Origin: Allium sativum
Taxonomy: Eukaryota > Streptophyta > Magnoliopsida > Asparagales > Amaryllidaceae
Reading direction: 5' to 3'
Assembly (NCBI GenBank): GCA_030737875.1
Contig: CM060918.1
Span: forward strand, 777,350,552-777,414,551
Length of the DNA: 64,000 bases
Both the position numbers and the translations under genes were made by a program. Under the pieces are notes generated by a model that saw only the letters and a program-made list of their open reading frames with translations, was not told the origin of the DNA and did not search any database. How positions within the stretch are numbered: position 1 is the stretch's first letter; each line of letters starts with the position of its first letter. Below, piece by piece: positions 22,549-33,754 of the stretch.

Positions 22549-25500
22549 TGTAATGACCCGCATTTGCAGAGGTATTATAATTTACTTATTTAATTATATA
22601 AATAGTGATATAGTGAATTAAATGGTGGTTTAATTAAATAGCTGGGAATATTTAATTAAAATGATAATTAAATAATATATTTAATTTTGAAATAATCAGA
22701 ATTGGCTGAAATGACGATATGGTGTGAACCGGATCATCTGTGATATTTAATTCAGCTTGGAATTTGAATTTGAGTAATGAATATAGTATATAAATGACAG
22801 TTTGAACGTAGAGTTATAATATAATTAAAATCGAGCTTGAAATGGCGCGGCAGTTCGCTATTTGGCGATTTGAACTTCAACTGGATATACAGGGTTCGTT
22901 TTAAATCGGATTTCTGTGAAACAAGAAACGTGTGGAGCTGGTGGAGTATATCTTTCTATTGGAAGAGAAAAATCGGGATTTCGTCGTGTAGATTTTGAGT
23001 TATGTCCAAATCAAATTCTCAGAAATGCAGCGCCCTGACCATAACGATTTAATTATATTTTATATAAGGATTTAAATAGAAATTGAACATCAATATAACT
23101 CTGACGATGTAGTATCGAGTTGTAGATCCATATAGGAATATTCTGAAGCTGTACGGTATTCCATGTGATAATAAACGTTAATATTTAATTTTAAATATTT
23201 AATTCAATTATATTTAAATATATTTATATATTTAAATAGGCTATTTAGAGCTTTAAAAATAGTCACTTTCGCAAATGAAGTCGGAATTCGACGAACTAAT
23301 TTTGTTGGATCCGCAACGTCAAATTATTGTTAGGTGTCCATTCCGTGATTTTTGAAGTCAGTATGTGGCCGTATCGATTTTTAAAGTGAAATACAGTCGA
23401 TAAATTGGCGGTTAAAAATACGTTGTGTGAGCATACGGAGTCGAAATTCGACGAAACCAGTTTCGTTGGGACCGTAATGTCAAACTCTAATGGCATGTCA
23501 ATTTTCATAATTTTAGGAGATCGCATGTGATTGCTGGGATTTTTAGAAGGAAAATACAAGGAGAAAATCGATAATATAAAATATAAATATAAAAAAAAAA
23601 AATCCTAACATTTTTCTATGATCAAGAACAGGCCACGCATCATCTGTTTACAGCCACTACTATCAAAAGGGAAACCGAGCTCCACGTTGCATCCCGTAAC
23701 CGTATAAAACCCAAATAACCACAAAGAAAAATCCACAACAATTCAAACACAAATCTTTAAACACTAAACCATATGAAATTGGAACCGTTGGAGTGAGAGC
23801 TTCACGCTCATATATGTTTCATCGAACTCGAGGGAGTTTTGGGCGCGTGTTATTTTCAACAGCAACGTTTAGGGTTGGGGATTTTGCTCGAGTGGATCGG
23901 TTATCCTCGGATTCGAGTTCGGATTGGGTATTGAGGTGGAAAAGTGCATCGTTGGTGGTGAAGATCGGTTCACCTGTTGTTCGATGTCCTGTAGCGGGAT
24001 TGGGGCGTCGCTACCTGAAGCCGGCCTTCGAGCATAGGATTGTCGGGTTGTCTACGAGGAGATTGCGAAGAGATAATCAATGGTTATCTCGGTTTGAGGT
24101 TTTAATGAAGAGAAGGAGGAGAGGGAAGCTGGAGATGTCAGCAATTTTTGGTTTGAGAAATACTGGTAGCGTGAGTACCTAACTGGGGAAGAAGGGTAGA
24201 GACCGTGGGTTTTAAATTGAATGGTGTTGGGCCCAATGAAAAAGGTTAAGCCCAATTTGGTTAACGGAAATTAAAGTTTTATTTTATTTTTTTAATAGTG
24301 TAAACTTGTTAATATCATATCTCGGTCATATCTTATCAGAAATTCGAACCGTCGGTAACGTTAGGATCGTATGGACGAGAGCTTCACAATGAAGCTGACT
24401 GGAAGTGGATTCGAGCTCGTTTGAATTTATGGCGAAATAAATTGTTTGATTCAAATCAAACAAACAATTTATCGTTCTTTAACGATGAACTGCCAAAGTG
24501 AGTAAATCTCACTAACTCTGAACAGTTTATCAATTCATGTTGTATTTTTAGAACTGTTAAAAATTGTCTGTTTGAATGTGTGTTGACTATTTGATTGAAA
24601 TGCCAGTCAGTTAGTGGAAATTATATAAATATATATGTATATATATATAAACTGTTAAATATTTATATGTTGATTCTGCTATCAGAATATTTCATATCAA
24701 AGTGAAATCGATGTTAATCGTATTAACATATGTGATGCAGGGAAATAGGTTGGAGGAATCCAACTGGATTCCTCAACATTTATCTTACTGTGATTTATAT
24801 ATTGTGGTATACAATGTGATATATAATTTGTTATTGATTATGTGTGTTTGGATGATATTTATCATTGTGATATGATATGTTAAATACCATAAGAAATACC
24901 AAAATGTAGTAAGGGGATTTTTCAAAGTTGATTTTGAAATTAGATTATTTATATAAAATCAATGGATTTTATATATAAAAGAAAAAGGATTTCATAAAAG
25001 AAAATAATTTGAAAATCAAAGGAATATACTTGTAAAAGAAAATAAAGGAATATATTCGTAAAATAAATATAGAGGAAATATATTTGTCAAACAAATAGAA
25101 TAGAGATATAAAGGAAACATTGTAGAACATTTACAATATAGATTAAATGAGATTATTTATTTATTTAAGGAAAATAAATAGAATAAAGGACTTTTTTATT
25201 TAGGGAATAAATAAATAGAATAAAGGAATATTTATTTAGAAAATAAATAGAATTATAAAGGAAATATTTATTTAGAAAATACATACGATATTATAAAAGG
25301 ATTTAGAGTTTATTAATTAGAGTTAATTAATTGGAGTTAATTAGTTAGAGTTAATCAAGGAGAGTTAATTAATCATTTAGAATTAATCAAAAGAAGTTAA
25401 TCGAATATAATGTATTCGAATAGAGTTAGAGGAGTAAATCGAATATAGTTTATTCGAAAGGAGTTAAGTGAAAACAGAGTTAATCAAATAGGGTTAATCA

Positions 25501-27273
25501 AATAGAGTTAAGAATATAGAGTTAAACAGAAATTGGAAGCTGACTAGAATTAGTAAGTTGAATGGTTTCCTGAGTATCGATCTGATGTTGGTTTCGGCCT
25601 TCGGGGTTTATAATTAGGAAGTTGTTCCCTTGTTAGTTTATAGTTAGAGTCTGATAGATGTGGAAGAACAATGATACGTAATTAAGCCAGGGAAATGTTT
25701 TCCAGTGTTAATGACGTATATTTTCTAAACGTAGAAAATAAGGAAAATATGAACATATATATATATATATATGTATATGATTGATGATTGATTGATAGAA
25801 TTTCCATCTGGAAATAATATCGTTGTTTGCACACCTGTTTTTCTTTGATGGTTAAATCACAGACTATCGAAGTTTTGACCATTTTACGTTGTTAATATGG
25901 AGAGACCGGTAGGATTATTATCCAAAAAACCACTTTGTATTGGCATAAGCGTTGCGAATCATATATGCCAAAGAAAATTGAAGACGGTGTATAGTGCAAG
26001 GGCTATTGTATAAGTCTTAGATAACAGTGCCTAACATGGATATATTGAATAGTGCCTTCGGTTCATCCTGTTCCTGGATGACTTGTATGGATGAATGTCT
26101 GACAGAGTATTTCAAGAAAGGTCACGTGCATTGATTTCTTCAACCGTACCAAGAGTGGAAGCGGAGAAGGAAACTTCTTTTAGCTGACACGTAATGTATG
26201 GTTGTAGACGTCAATCGGTGATTTGACGGATTCGACGATGTGACATTCGAAGTGAATCTGATGTGATGATAAAACATAGCTTCTAGCCTCACATCCGGTA
26301 AATGACAGAAATCGGGCAGGCAGCATGGCTAAGTCGGTCGGTCGCTCCGAAGTAGGTGTATAATCACCTGATATAGAGTTTCATTTATTTCTAAAAAACT
26401 ATTATTGATGTTGTCCCATTCGGGAAACGGTTGCTGATCCCAACCGTTGGTGATATACATTCGATACACTCAAGCGAAATGAGTGGTCGGTCATGTGTGG
26501 CCGGGTTGCAAGATGTTCTTGTTGAACCCAGTGTATTCCTTTCTAGAGATACACTAGCGAAAGGTGGTTCCATACCTTGTCATAGTTGGAAATCCATTAC
26601 CCAATACGTGCTTGCGGTTTTGATTGTATACCATATATATAGAACGTGAGATGAAAGCGTTTCTGCTAGATGATTATTATATTGTGGTTGATAGACATTA
26701 TTATAATATCAAAAGGGTTTTTGATATAAAGATAATTTGGATTCTCATCAGGGAAAAACCGGTTCCGTTATACGACGTGGTCTTATGAGATATCGTTTAC
26801 TTGTTCGAACTGTTTTAAACTGTTTTACTCATATCATTCTCATGACTGGCCCAGAGTTTATTTTGTTTTGTTTTCCTTAAACTATTGGGTGCCCAATTTT
26901 GTACGGGCAGTCAAGTAGTCGGGAGTTACAGATATTTGAAGAGCTTGGAGCGGGAGGCTTCAGGATCATATAGCTATAGTTATTTCCGCTGTGTTGTAAG
27001 TATTGTACTTTGATAATGATGTATATTCAAGTACAGATGTATATTTCAAGTTATGTTATATATATTATATGTTATTCGTTCCGCTGTGAGGTTCGTGTTA
27101 CTCTGATGTTGTGTTCTTCTTCTTCTTCTTCTTCTTCTTTTATTCTAAGTTTCAATCTTATCTTTCCTCACCCTCTGTTTTCTTTCTATTAATTTCCTGA
27201 TTTTCAGTTTAATTTGGGGTTGGACTTGTGTTTTTGGTCAGCTCAAATTGGATCAGATTTATGGGTCATTACA
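22549..27273 (+). repeat. Complete 3' LTR of element C (4725 bp)
   Basis: TGTAATGACCC to GGGTCATTACA. The first 1.6 kb is unique to this copy because the 5' LTR is truncated. It holds an internal duplication of a TTCGACGAA(A/C)(C/T)...TTTCGTTGG block (about 23284-23330 and 23443-23490). Minus-strand relatives of this block occur at 60800-60860. The 3' end abuts Tat pol at 27274. Confidence 0.92.
23695..24182 (+). promoter_or_regulatory. Putative LTR promoter and leader of element C, with a 129-codon frame
   Basis: CCGTATAAAACCC at about 23700 is a good TATA-like element, followed by an A/C-rich leader typical of plant transcripts. A frame of 129 codons (23793-24182) is arginine- and serine-rich and matches no domain I know. 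It ends where the shared LTR part begins. The 5' LTR lacks this whole segment, so this promoter exists only in the 3' copy. Whether the frame is translated is unknown. Confidence 0.4.
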
Positions 27274-27553
27274 GAGAAGCTTGCTTATAGCCTCCTGATT
27301 GCCTCTCGGAAACTCCTCCATTACTTCCAGGCACACCCGATAAATTGTATATACTGATCAACCTTTGAGACAAGTGCTGCAGAAACCCGAAGCATCAGGG
27401 CGATTACTCAAATGGAATATCGAGCTGAGTCAGTTTGATCTGAACTTTTATCCACGAAGATCAATAAGAGGGCAGGCCTTGGCTGACTTCATAGCTGAAT
27501 TTACAATTCCTGAAGAAGAAACGGTGGGTGATAAGATAGTTACTTTGGATTAA
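27274..27553 (+). pseudogene. End of first RNase H, Tat element
   Basis: It begins mid-domain (EKLAYSLLIASRKLLHYFQA), then shifts frame near 27350 into DQPLRQVLQKPEASGRL and GQALADFIAEFT. These are the conserved C-terminal blocks of the gypsy RNase H and connection segment in Tat elements. The upstream part is cut by element C. Confidence 0.87.
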
Positions 27554-27556
27554 GAG

Positions 27557-28411
27557 TTGGAGCTCAGTCCGTGGAAATTGTATACGGACGGAGCCAAGAA
27601 CGATAGAAAGTCTGGCGCCGGAGTTGTTTTAATAACTCCTGAAGGACGTTCTATTTATTATGCATTACGGTTGGAATTTACTGCTACTAACAATGATTCT
27701 GAGTATGAAGCCCTGATTGTCGGGCTGAAACTCGCCAAAGATTTGGGAGTGAAGACACTAGACATATATTGCGATACCAAAATAGTTGTATGTCAAGTTC
27801 AGGAAGAATTTGCTGCTAAAGGACCTGGACTCAGTGCTTATCTTAAAAAGGTAAAGGAGTTATTGGAAGGTTTGGAGCATTATAGCATAACACACATTCC
27901 AAGAACGGAAAATCAGAAAGCAGATCGACTGGCGAAACTAGCAAGTTCTGATAATCCTAAAGAAACCGAAACGGTCCCGATCGAGGTGTTGGAATCGCCA
28001 AGCTTCGTCCTAATGGAATCAAAGCTAGCCTTGGAAGTCGAACCAGAAAGAGAATCCTGGATAACATCAATTAAGAATTTTCTCAAGGACGGAACCCTCC
28101 CATTAAAAAAGAGCGAAAGACGAGCTGTAATACAAAAGGCTAAAAGGTACGTGTTACAAGACGATGCCCTTTATCATCAAGGGTTTTCAATGCCCCTATT
28201 ACGGTGTATCGCACACGACGACATCAAACGTGTACTACGAGAAGTGCATGAAGGTAAGTGTGGAGATTGCACTGGGGGTCAAACCCTGGCAAAGAAAATA
28301 TTACGGTACGGATATTTCTGGCCTACCGTGAATAAAGAGGCGGTAGATTATTCACGACGCTGCGATAAATGTCAAAGATATTCCAAAGTTCCCAAAGCGC
28401 CTCCAACTTAG
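27557..28411 (+). pseudogene. Archaeal-type RNase H plus integrase zinc-binding domain, Tat element
   Basis: The archaeal-type RNase H spans about residues 4-135. LYTDGAKNDRKSGAG holds the first Asp, NNDSEYEALIVGL the Glu, IYCDTKIVV the second Asp and NQKADRLAKL the last Asp, so the catalytic set looks intact. The integrase HHCC domain follows (about residues 205-280) with VHEGKCG and CDKCQRY. Relatives have GNHxGG where this copy reads GDCTGG, so the second zinc-ligand histidine is cysteine. The frame ends at a stop before the catalytic core. Confidence 0.9.
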
Positions 28412-28420
28412 CTCAAGTCG

Positions 28421-29278
28421 ATGGTAAGTCCGTGGCCGTTTGCCATGTGGGGGATTGATATTATTGGAGTGCTACCTATTTCCAGAGAGGGAGCTAAGTA
28501 TGCGATCGTTACCATGGACTACTTCAGAAAGTGGGTGGAAGCTGAACCTCTAACAACCATCACGGCAAGGAAAGTGATCAGTTTTGTGGTGAGAAACATT
28601 ATTTGTCAATTTGGGATACCGAAGACCATCATAACTGATAATGGGATGCAGTTTGACAGCATCGAGTTCAGAAATTTTTGCCAGAAATACAAGATTGATA
28701 AACGATATACTGCAGTAGCTCACCCACAATCAAATGGCCATGTCGAAGCCATAAACAAAGTCATTAAATCAATTTTGAAGAAGCGGTTGGAGAGGGCCAA
28801 AGCTAGATGGGTGGACGAGTTGCCATTAGCTCTGTGGGCCTAGAGGACAACCTTTAAGACGGCTACCGGCCATACTTCATATTCACTTTCCTTTAGATCA
28901 GAAGCAGTGATCCCAGTAGAATTAGAAGTCCCTTCTCATCGAGTTGCGTACTATGACCCGGTGACGAATAAAGCACTCCTCCTAGAATCTCTTGATATGA
29001 TTGAAGAAAAAAGAGATGAAGTTGACTTGCGTGCCTCAAGACATCGAGATCAAGTAGCACGCTATTATGACCAAAAAGTTCGCTTCAAAACCTTTGAACC
29101 AGGAGACCTAGTACTGAAGCGAGTTTTCCCGCCGTCGACCCAACTAGGTCCAAAATGGGAAGGGCCATTCACCATCCAACGGAAGCTTGATACAGGAGCA
29201 TTCAAGCTAATGACCATGGACGGTGAAGAGATTCCCAGAGCTTGGAACGCTCAGCACCTACGACGATATCTGAGCTAA
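28421..29278 (+). pseudogene. Integrase core and C-terminal domain, Tat element
   Basis: The catalytic triad is visible: WGIDIIG (Asp), ITDNGMQFD (Asp) and SNGHVEAINK (Glu). The frame is broken by a TAG at 28841-28843, where relatives have a tyrosine in ALWAYRT, and resumes at once to 29278. The tail carries a KWEGPFTI-type GPF module and ends HLRRYLS, the usual Tat integrase terminus; no chromodomain is present. With one stop in an otherwise good frame, this decayed later than A or E. Confidence 0.9.
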
Positions 29279-30103
29279 ATATGAAATGTCATTTCTTTTG
29301 TTTTCATAAGCTATGTAAAAAGGCACGACTTGCCTTAAAAAATCTGTTTATGTGAACAAAGGACTATAAAGTGGATGTAGGCTACAACTTAGCTGAACCA
29401 CTATAAAAATGTCGTGTGTCATTTACTTTCCTGCATTATTTATACGTTCGACAACAATTCTATCATGACTGTAAAACACGAAATGTTAAACTAAATATAG
29501 AAGGTTGGGGTTGACCCATGTGCAGGAGTAAATAGAATGACTGTCTGTACGACAAGATACAGAAGAATGGGAAGACGACATTCTTAACTCTAACTCTCCA
29601 GAATCGAGAGAGAGTATAAAGGACGGGAAGACGACGTCCTCTGAGGCGTGAAGGTGCACCCAGATGAGAGACCGCCTCAACGAAACTCTAATCTGGTTAT
29701 GAGATAGGAGAGTATAAAGATGCTAGAAAGAATAGGCATCAACGACAAAAGGAATATGGCCCCATCCGGGAATCGGGGGCAATTGGATTTTTGATTTAAC
29801 CACTCTTGAATGATCCTTGCTCAGTTACGCAAGATTGACTAGGGGCATATATGCGCATACATAATTCCCCCAACAATGACTTCATTATATGACTTTAATT
29901 TGACATACTTTTGTATTTTCATTTAAGTACTGAACTAATAACTATCAAACATTGCAGGAAATAAACTATTTTTATTCACAAACATGTGAGTTTGTACAGG
30001 TAAAACGAGCGAAAAAGAAAACGCGAGGGACGCACTCGCTGCAACAATTGTGGGCCAATTAAATGCTAAAATAAAACGAAGCTCTTCATCACTTGGGTTA
30101 TGG
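29279..30103. other. Spacer between Tat integrase and the antisense gene
   Basis: Non-coding. A block at about 29363-29415 (AAAGTGGATGTAGGCT... AACCACTATAAA) closely resembles the polyadenylation-side block of the Tat 3' LTR at 35961-36012. GGGAAGACGAC occurs twice (near 29570 and 29623). No gene is seen. Confidence 0.6.
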
Positions 30104-31239
30104 AGTGGACTTGGATTTTTTAGCAGCCTTCTGAGCATCCTTCGCCTCTCTTTCAGCATCAGTTAAAATGCGCTTTGGCTTTTTCCTCCCTGTGACCGAA
30201 GTGCTGGAATCGGTTGATTTTTTCCAAGAGTCAGAACACTGGAATCAAGAGAAGACTTTTTAGCAAGATCTTCTGTAATAGACCTAGTTGAAAGCTTAAC
30301 AATTAACCTTGATCCAGCATCCACCACTGCAAGAGGCTTAAGGCTTTCGGGGTCCAGGTCTTCAACTTTAAGCTGCACACGTTTGTCTTGTTTGTCTTTC
30401 AATGCAGCCAAAGTGATGTCATCTGCGCTTTTTGACTCCCCAACTATAGCCACCTCAAGGTCTTCCTCATGTCCCTCGTTGCCGCCATCGTCCTTCAAGG
30501 CGTCTATCATCTCGTCATCCTGAGGAGCATCATCCTTAGGCAGTTCAGCTCCCTCTCCTGAATCAATAGTGGCAGCCTTATCCTTTTCTCCTTGTGCCTT
30601 CTCCGCGGATTTTGCTCCAGTGGTGGTTCCCTGAGGTCCACCAACCTTCTCGGTCGGTTTAACACCTACAGAATGAGAAGCAACAGTTATCAACTCAGGA
30701 GAAAATAAAGGGTCCTTCATCGATTGTCCGATTATGTGATGAAAAGTGGAGATGGCCTTGACGAATTGAGGTGAAAAGGTAGAAATACCTTCCGATGATT
30801 TCTCAGCTGGAGTAACTGCCGTCTCCGATGTCGTTTCGGGTATTGGGGATAAAAGAGATGCTTGAGGGATCCCCGGGTTTTCGGGGTCATACCCCTCTAC
30901 TTTAGAAGTTTCAGCGGCAGTGGAAGAAGAACCAGCCGTAGAGATATTCTTTTGTTTGGCCTTCAGCTTCTCTTCCTCCATAGCAGCAGCGATGAGGCGG
31001 CGTCCCTCGGCCAGGCGTACCGGTTCATCATCTCTTAGATATTTTTCCATAAGCTTGTCCTCGTCGATGGAGTCTATCTTGAGTTCCTCTTTCTCCCATT
31101 CGATAATTTGGCCCCATACGTGAACCAAGGTAGTCGGATAATCTTCAATCCAAGAGATGTTTCGGCGATGAATTATATGCGCAAAGAATTCGATCATTAA
31201 TTCGCCGAAACCATGCACTTCTTCCTGGGCCTCTGACAG
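30104..31239 (-). pseudogene. Antisense gene exon 3b: C-terminal region
   Basis: It continues in frame past the TAG. FGELMIEFFAHIIHRR and WEKEELKIDSIDEDKL form a short ordered part. Then comes a long acidic, Ser/Thr/Pro/Ala-rich tail (GAELPKDDAPQDDEMIDAL). Near 30190-30240 the frame shifts; the alternative frame ends in a lysine-rich tail (AQKAAKKSKSTP) near 30104 that could act as a nuclear localisation signal (inference). Confidence 0.7.
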
Positions 31240-32261
31240 CTACTTGCGGGTCTCTTCGGCTGACTTAATAGCACTTTCTACATTACCCTCCGCTAGGGCA
31301 GCCCTATTCTCGGCCTCCACCAACTTGAAAGCCAAGTCAGCGTTTCTCTTCTCCAATTTAGCGTTCTTTCTCGCTAACTCAGCTTTTTCTTGCTCAAGAG
31401 CAGTGTAAGCAAGTTGCATTTTAGCATTATCCAACTTAGCATCTTCTGCTTGCTTTTTCTGCTCCAAGCGCTCTTGACTATGAGGCTCGAGCAAGTCATG
31501 ATAACATTTTTCTAGCCCTTCAAATTGCTGCTTGAAGTTGGTAGCATCCCGTTGAGCAAGGGCAAGTTGGGCCTGTGTATCCTCAAGGTCCTTCCCTAAA
31601 TTTTCCAAGGCTTTTGCATCAACTGCTGCAGTATTTTTCATCGACTCAGTATCCGTGATTAAAGTTCGAATGATTCTGGAAAGGTTACGCGAATACTTGA
31701 ACATATCTGAATATTGTTTTTCGACTGCATCAATCTTTGCTTTGGCCTCATCTACCCACCTCGAGGAAATTGGCTCGAGAGCAGGTAAGAAAGTCAGATT
31801 TTCAAAGTAGTGTTCGGGAAATTGTTTCTCCAAACATGCTTGCTTAACTTTAGACTCAGCATCCAACGGTGGAGGCGGGCGGTACGTTAGCTCAGTATCC
31901 TTATGTTTAGCGGGCACGATGGCTGCATCGCTCTTTCCAGACCATTTATCAGAAACATTATGTTTGCCTCGAGAGCTAGTGTCCTTCGGCGGGCTTCTTT
32001 CCCGACTGTGTTTGTCCTGAGGAGAAGTTTTGTCTTTCGGCCGCGATGTGTCTTCTCCCCGATGGCTCTGATAGCTTTTATGTCGGTCTGGGTCCGGCCG
32101 GATGGGGGAGCGAGAGCGCTAGGTGCGCGATTGATTAGAATCATGAGGCCTTCTATCCTCTCTACCCCGACTTTCACGACGGTCATGCTCAGCATCGGAA
32201 GGGGGCCTAACCATGCTGCGACGTATTTTCCTAATGTCATAGTGAGCACGAGACATTGAAC
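31240..32261 (-). pseudogene. Antisense gene exon 3a: Arg/Ser-rich linker and long coiled coil
   Basis: After the acceptor, a basic RS/RD/RE-rich and Lys-rich segment is followed by a proline run (YRPPPPLD) and about 190 residues of heptad-rich, Ala/Glu/Lys/Leu-dense sequence (for example ALEQEKAELARKNAKLEKRN), a clear coiled coil. One TAG interrupts the linker near 32118 and another ends the block at 31240, after which the same frame continues. A structural or oligomerising role is inferred from composition only. Confidence 0.75.
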
Positions 32262-32374
32262 CTGTGCAACAATGTAAATGGAATTCAGAATTAGTGTTCT
32301 CATAAAAAGTAAGTGTTGTGAAGTGTGGTGCTAATGTGTTAAGTGCATCCTAAGTGGTGTTCCCCCCGACAAAC
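32262..32374 (-). other. Probable intron 2 of the antisense gene
   Basis: The acceptor TTGTTGCACAG (minus strand, ending 32262) precedes coding-like sequence. The donor is less certain (GTTTGT at 32374). The segment between is AT-rich with stops in all frames. Confidence 0.55.
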
Positions 32375-32938
32375 CCGAGTCCGAAGCCAGACTAGTGCGA
32401 GTGGGCTCTTTGGCCTTAGCGGGAGTGGTCTCTTCTGAAGAAGTGAAAACTAAAGGATTTGTACCAAAATCTTCTGAAGTGTAGATAGTTTCAGGTAAGG
32501 GGAGATCTCCTAAACCCTAAAATGTAGGATCATCGGTACTAGGGGCATCTCCTTGGGAAGCATCTATTGGCGGTTCTTTGGAAGATGTCGACTTTTCAGG
32601 AGAGATAGCATCCTCAGGGACGGTGTACCCTTCTCAGCGCTTTTCGGCTATGTTGGCCAGCTCGTCGTCTTGAGTTGAAGATGGAGAAGGTGAAGTTCGA
32701 AGTGGTGTTGTAAGGGTTTTCGAGCTCTCGCCCATTTCTGGAATTATGTCCACTGGGGGGATGTATACATATGGACCCGACCCGTGACCTATGCTACGGG
32801 TAATGGACAACAACCCGTGAAGATGAAGATACTCATCCTTAAGGACTTCATCGATGGCTAGAAATTTTTGGTCACCATTGAGGAGCCGGTGCACCCGATC
32901 AAAGTACACTTGACCCGATATTTGTTTTGGATTATCAA
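32375..32938 (-). pseudogene. Antisense gene exon 2
   Basis: It starts VDNPKQISGQVYFDRVHRLL directly after the acceptor. A TGA at 32634 and a later TAG near 32518 interrupt the same frame, which otherwise stays coding-like and becomes Ser/Thr/Pro/Glu-rich toward 32380. A donor candidate GTTTGT lies at 32374. No domain is recognised beyond the continuation of the family protein. Confidence 0.65.
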
Positions 32939-33016
32939 CTGCAAACAAAAAGAGAAAGCAGGTTAACGCGTTGGCATGAACATTCGAAATGGAGATCTAG
33001 AAAAACGGCGCCTTAC
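32939..33016 (-). other. Intron 1 of the antisense gene (78 bp)
   Basis: On the minus strand the donor GTAAGG (33016-33011) and acceptor TTTTTGTTTGCAG (ending 32939) flank a short intron. Size and the pyrimidine-rich acceptor suit plant introns. Coding similarity stops and restarts at these edges. Confidence 0.8.
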
Positions 33017-33754
33017 TTGATTTTGTCCATCTCTTGGCGCACCCCGGCTGTTGCCTTATATAAAACCATTCTAGCTTGGAATCGCCGGCCTTGCTGCTGA
33101 AATGATTTTCCTTTTTGGGACTGATTTGAAATAAGAGAAGGAAGGAGTTTCCCGAGTTCGATGCTTGAAATTATAAAAAAAGTGAACGTCGTCGAAAGTG
33201 AGATCTGTACCTAAAATCTCTTGGTATGCTATATATAAGGTATATAAGTAAGCATAGGAGTTGGGATGTAACTGCATAGGGGCAATCCGCAGCTGTCTCA
33301 GGAAGTCGACAACAAAAGATGGAAATGGTGGAACAGCCCCAACCATACACATCAAGCGAGTAACTGCCATAAATCCTTCTGGGGGATTGTGAGGACGATC
33401 AGTTTTCGATGGCACCAGGGTATCCCTTTTCAGTATCCCGTGCTTTAAGCGTATTCGAACAAGTATGTCGTTGTCAATCATCGATTCAACTGAATCTTGA
33501 GGTGATTCCAATATGATGGTAGACTCAAATTCATCAGGAGCTCGATTATCTCCAATCCCTCCTTCCTCTTCATAGCCCAGAGAAACTTCGCTGCCAGAAG
33601 GCGTTTCGCTGTTATGCGCTCCTACTCCATAATCTGAGCCCTCGTCATCCCATTCAGGGTCTGAAGAACAGGATATGTCATCGAGAGTATATTTCTCAGA
33701 AGTTTCTGCAATTTCCGTCTTCTTTGCTAATATAGAAGAACATCTCTCGGCCAT
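33017..33754 (-). pseudogene. Antisense gene exon 1: acidic N-terminus plus PF04195-like domain
   Basis: The open frame extends upstream to 33949, but the methionine at 33754 (MAERCSSILAKKTE) is a better start; the upstream residues look like untranslated sequence. An acidic segment (SSDPEWDDEGSDYG) is followed by GILKRDTLVPSKTDRPHNPP and PPFPSFVVDFLRQL, then IAPMQLHPNSYAYLY, the hallmark of plant gypsy-type antisense proteins. Near 33110-33130 the frame shifts and similarity continues in another frame (EWFYIRQQ) to the donor site. The exon ends at a GTAAGG donor. Confidence 0.82.

Larger units (their letters stand above)
16741..27273 (+). mobile_element. Element C: LARD-like gypsy element with giant LTRs and non-coding interior
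   Basis: A 5' LTR fragment (16741-19823) matches the last 3.1 kb of the complete 3' LTR (22549-27273). The interior (19824-22548) has a primer binding site at one end and a polypurine tract at the other but no recognisable gag or pol. LTR ends are TGTAATGACCC and GGGTCATTACA, an 11 bp inverted repeat. Such large non-coding derivatives need proteins in trans (established for LARDs). The insertion lies in the RNase H region of the Tat element. The 5' LTR lost its first 1.6 kb with the left flank, so no target duplication can be checked. Confidence 0.88.
30104..33754 (-). pseudogene. Spliced antisense gene of the Tat element (whole locus)
   Basis: It runs against pol, from a likely start (MAERCSS) at 33754 to a lysine-rich end near 30104. 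Three exon blocks are separated by two plant-like introns (32939-33016 and about 32262-32374). The N-terminal part resembles the plant 'putative gypsy type transposon' family (PF04195-like), the middle is Arg/Ser- and Lys-rich, then a long coiled coil, then an acidic Ser/Thr/Pro-rich tail. Antisense genes of unknown function at this place are known in some Tat elements. This copy has at least two frameshifts and several stops, so it is a pseudogene. The role of the protein is not known. Confidence 0.8.

Noticed and set aside
31903..32259. Plus-strand frame of 118 codons opposite the antisense gene
   Set aside because: It mirrors the Arg/Ser-rich coding of the minus strand; the minus strand has splice sites and family similarity.
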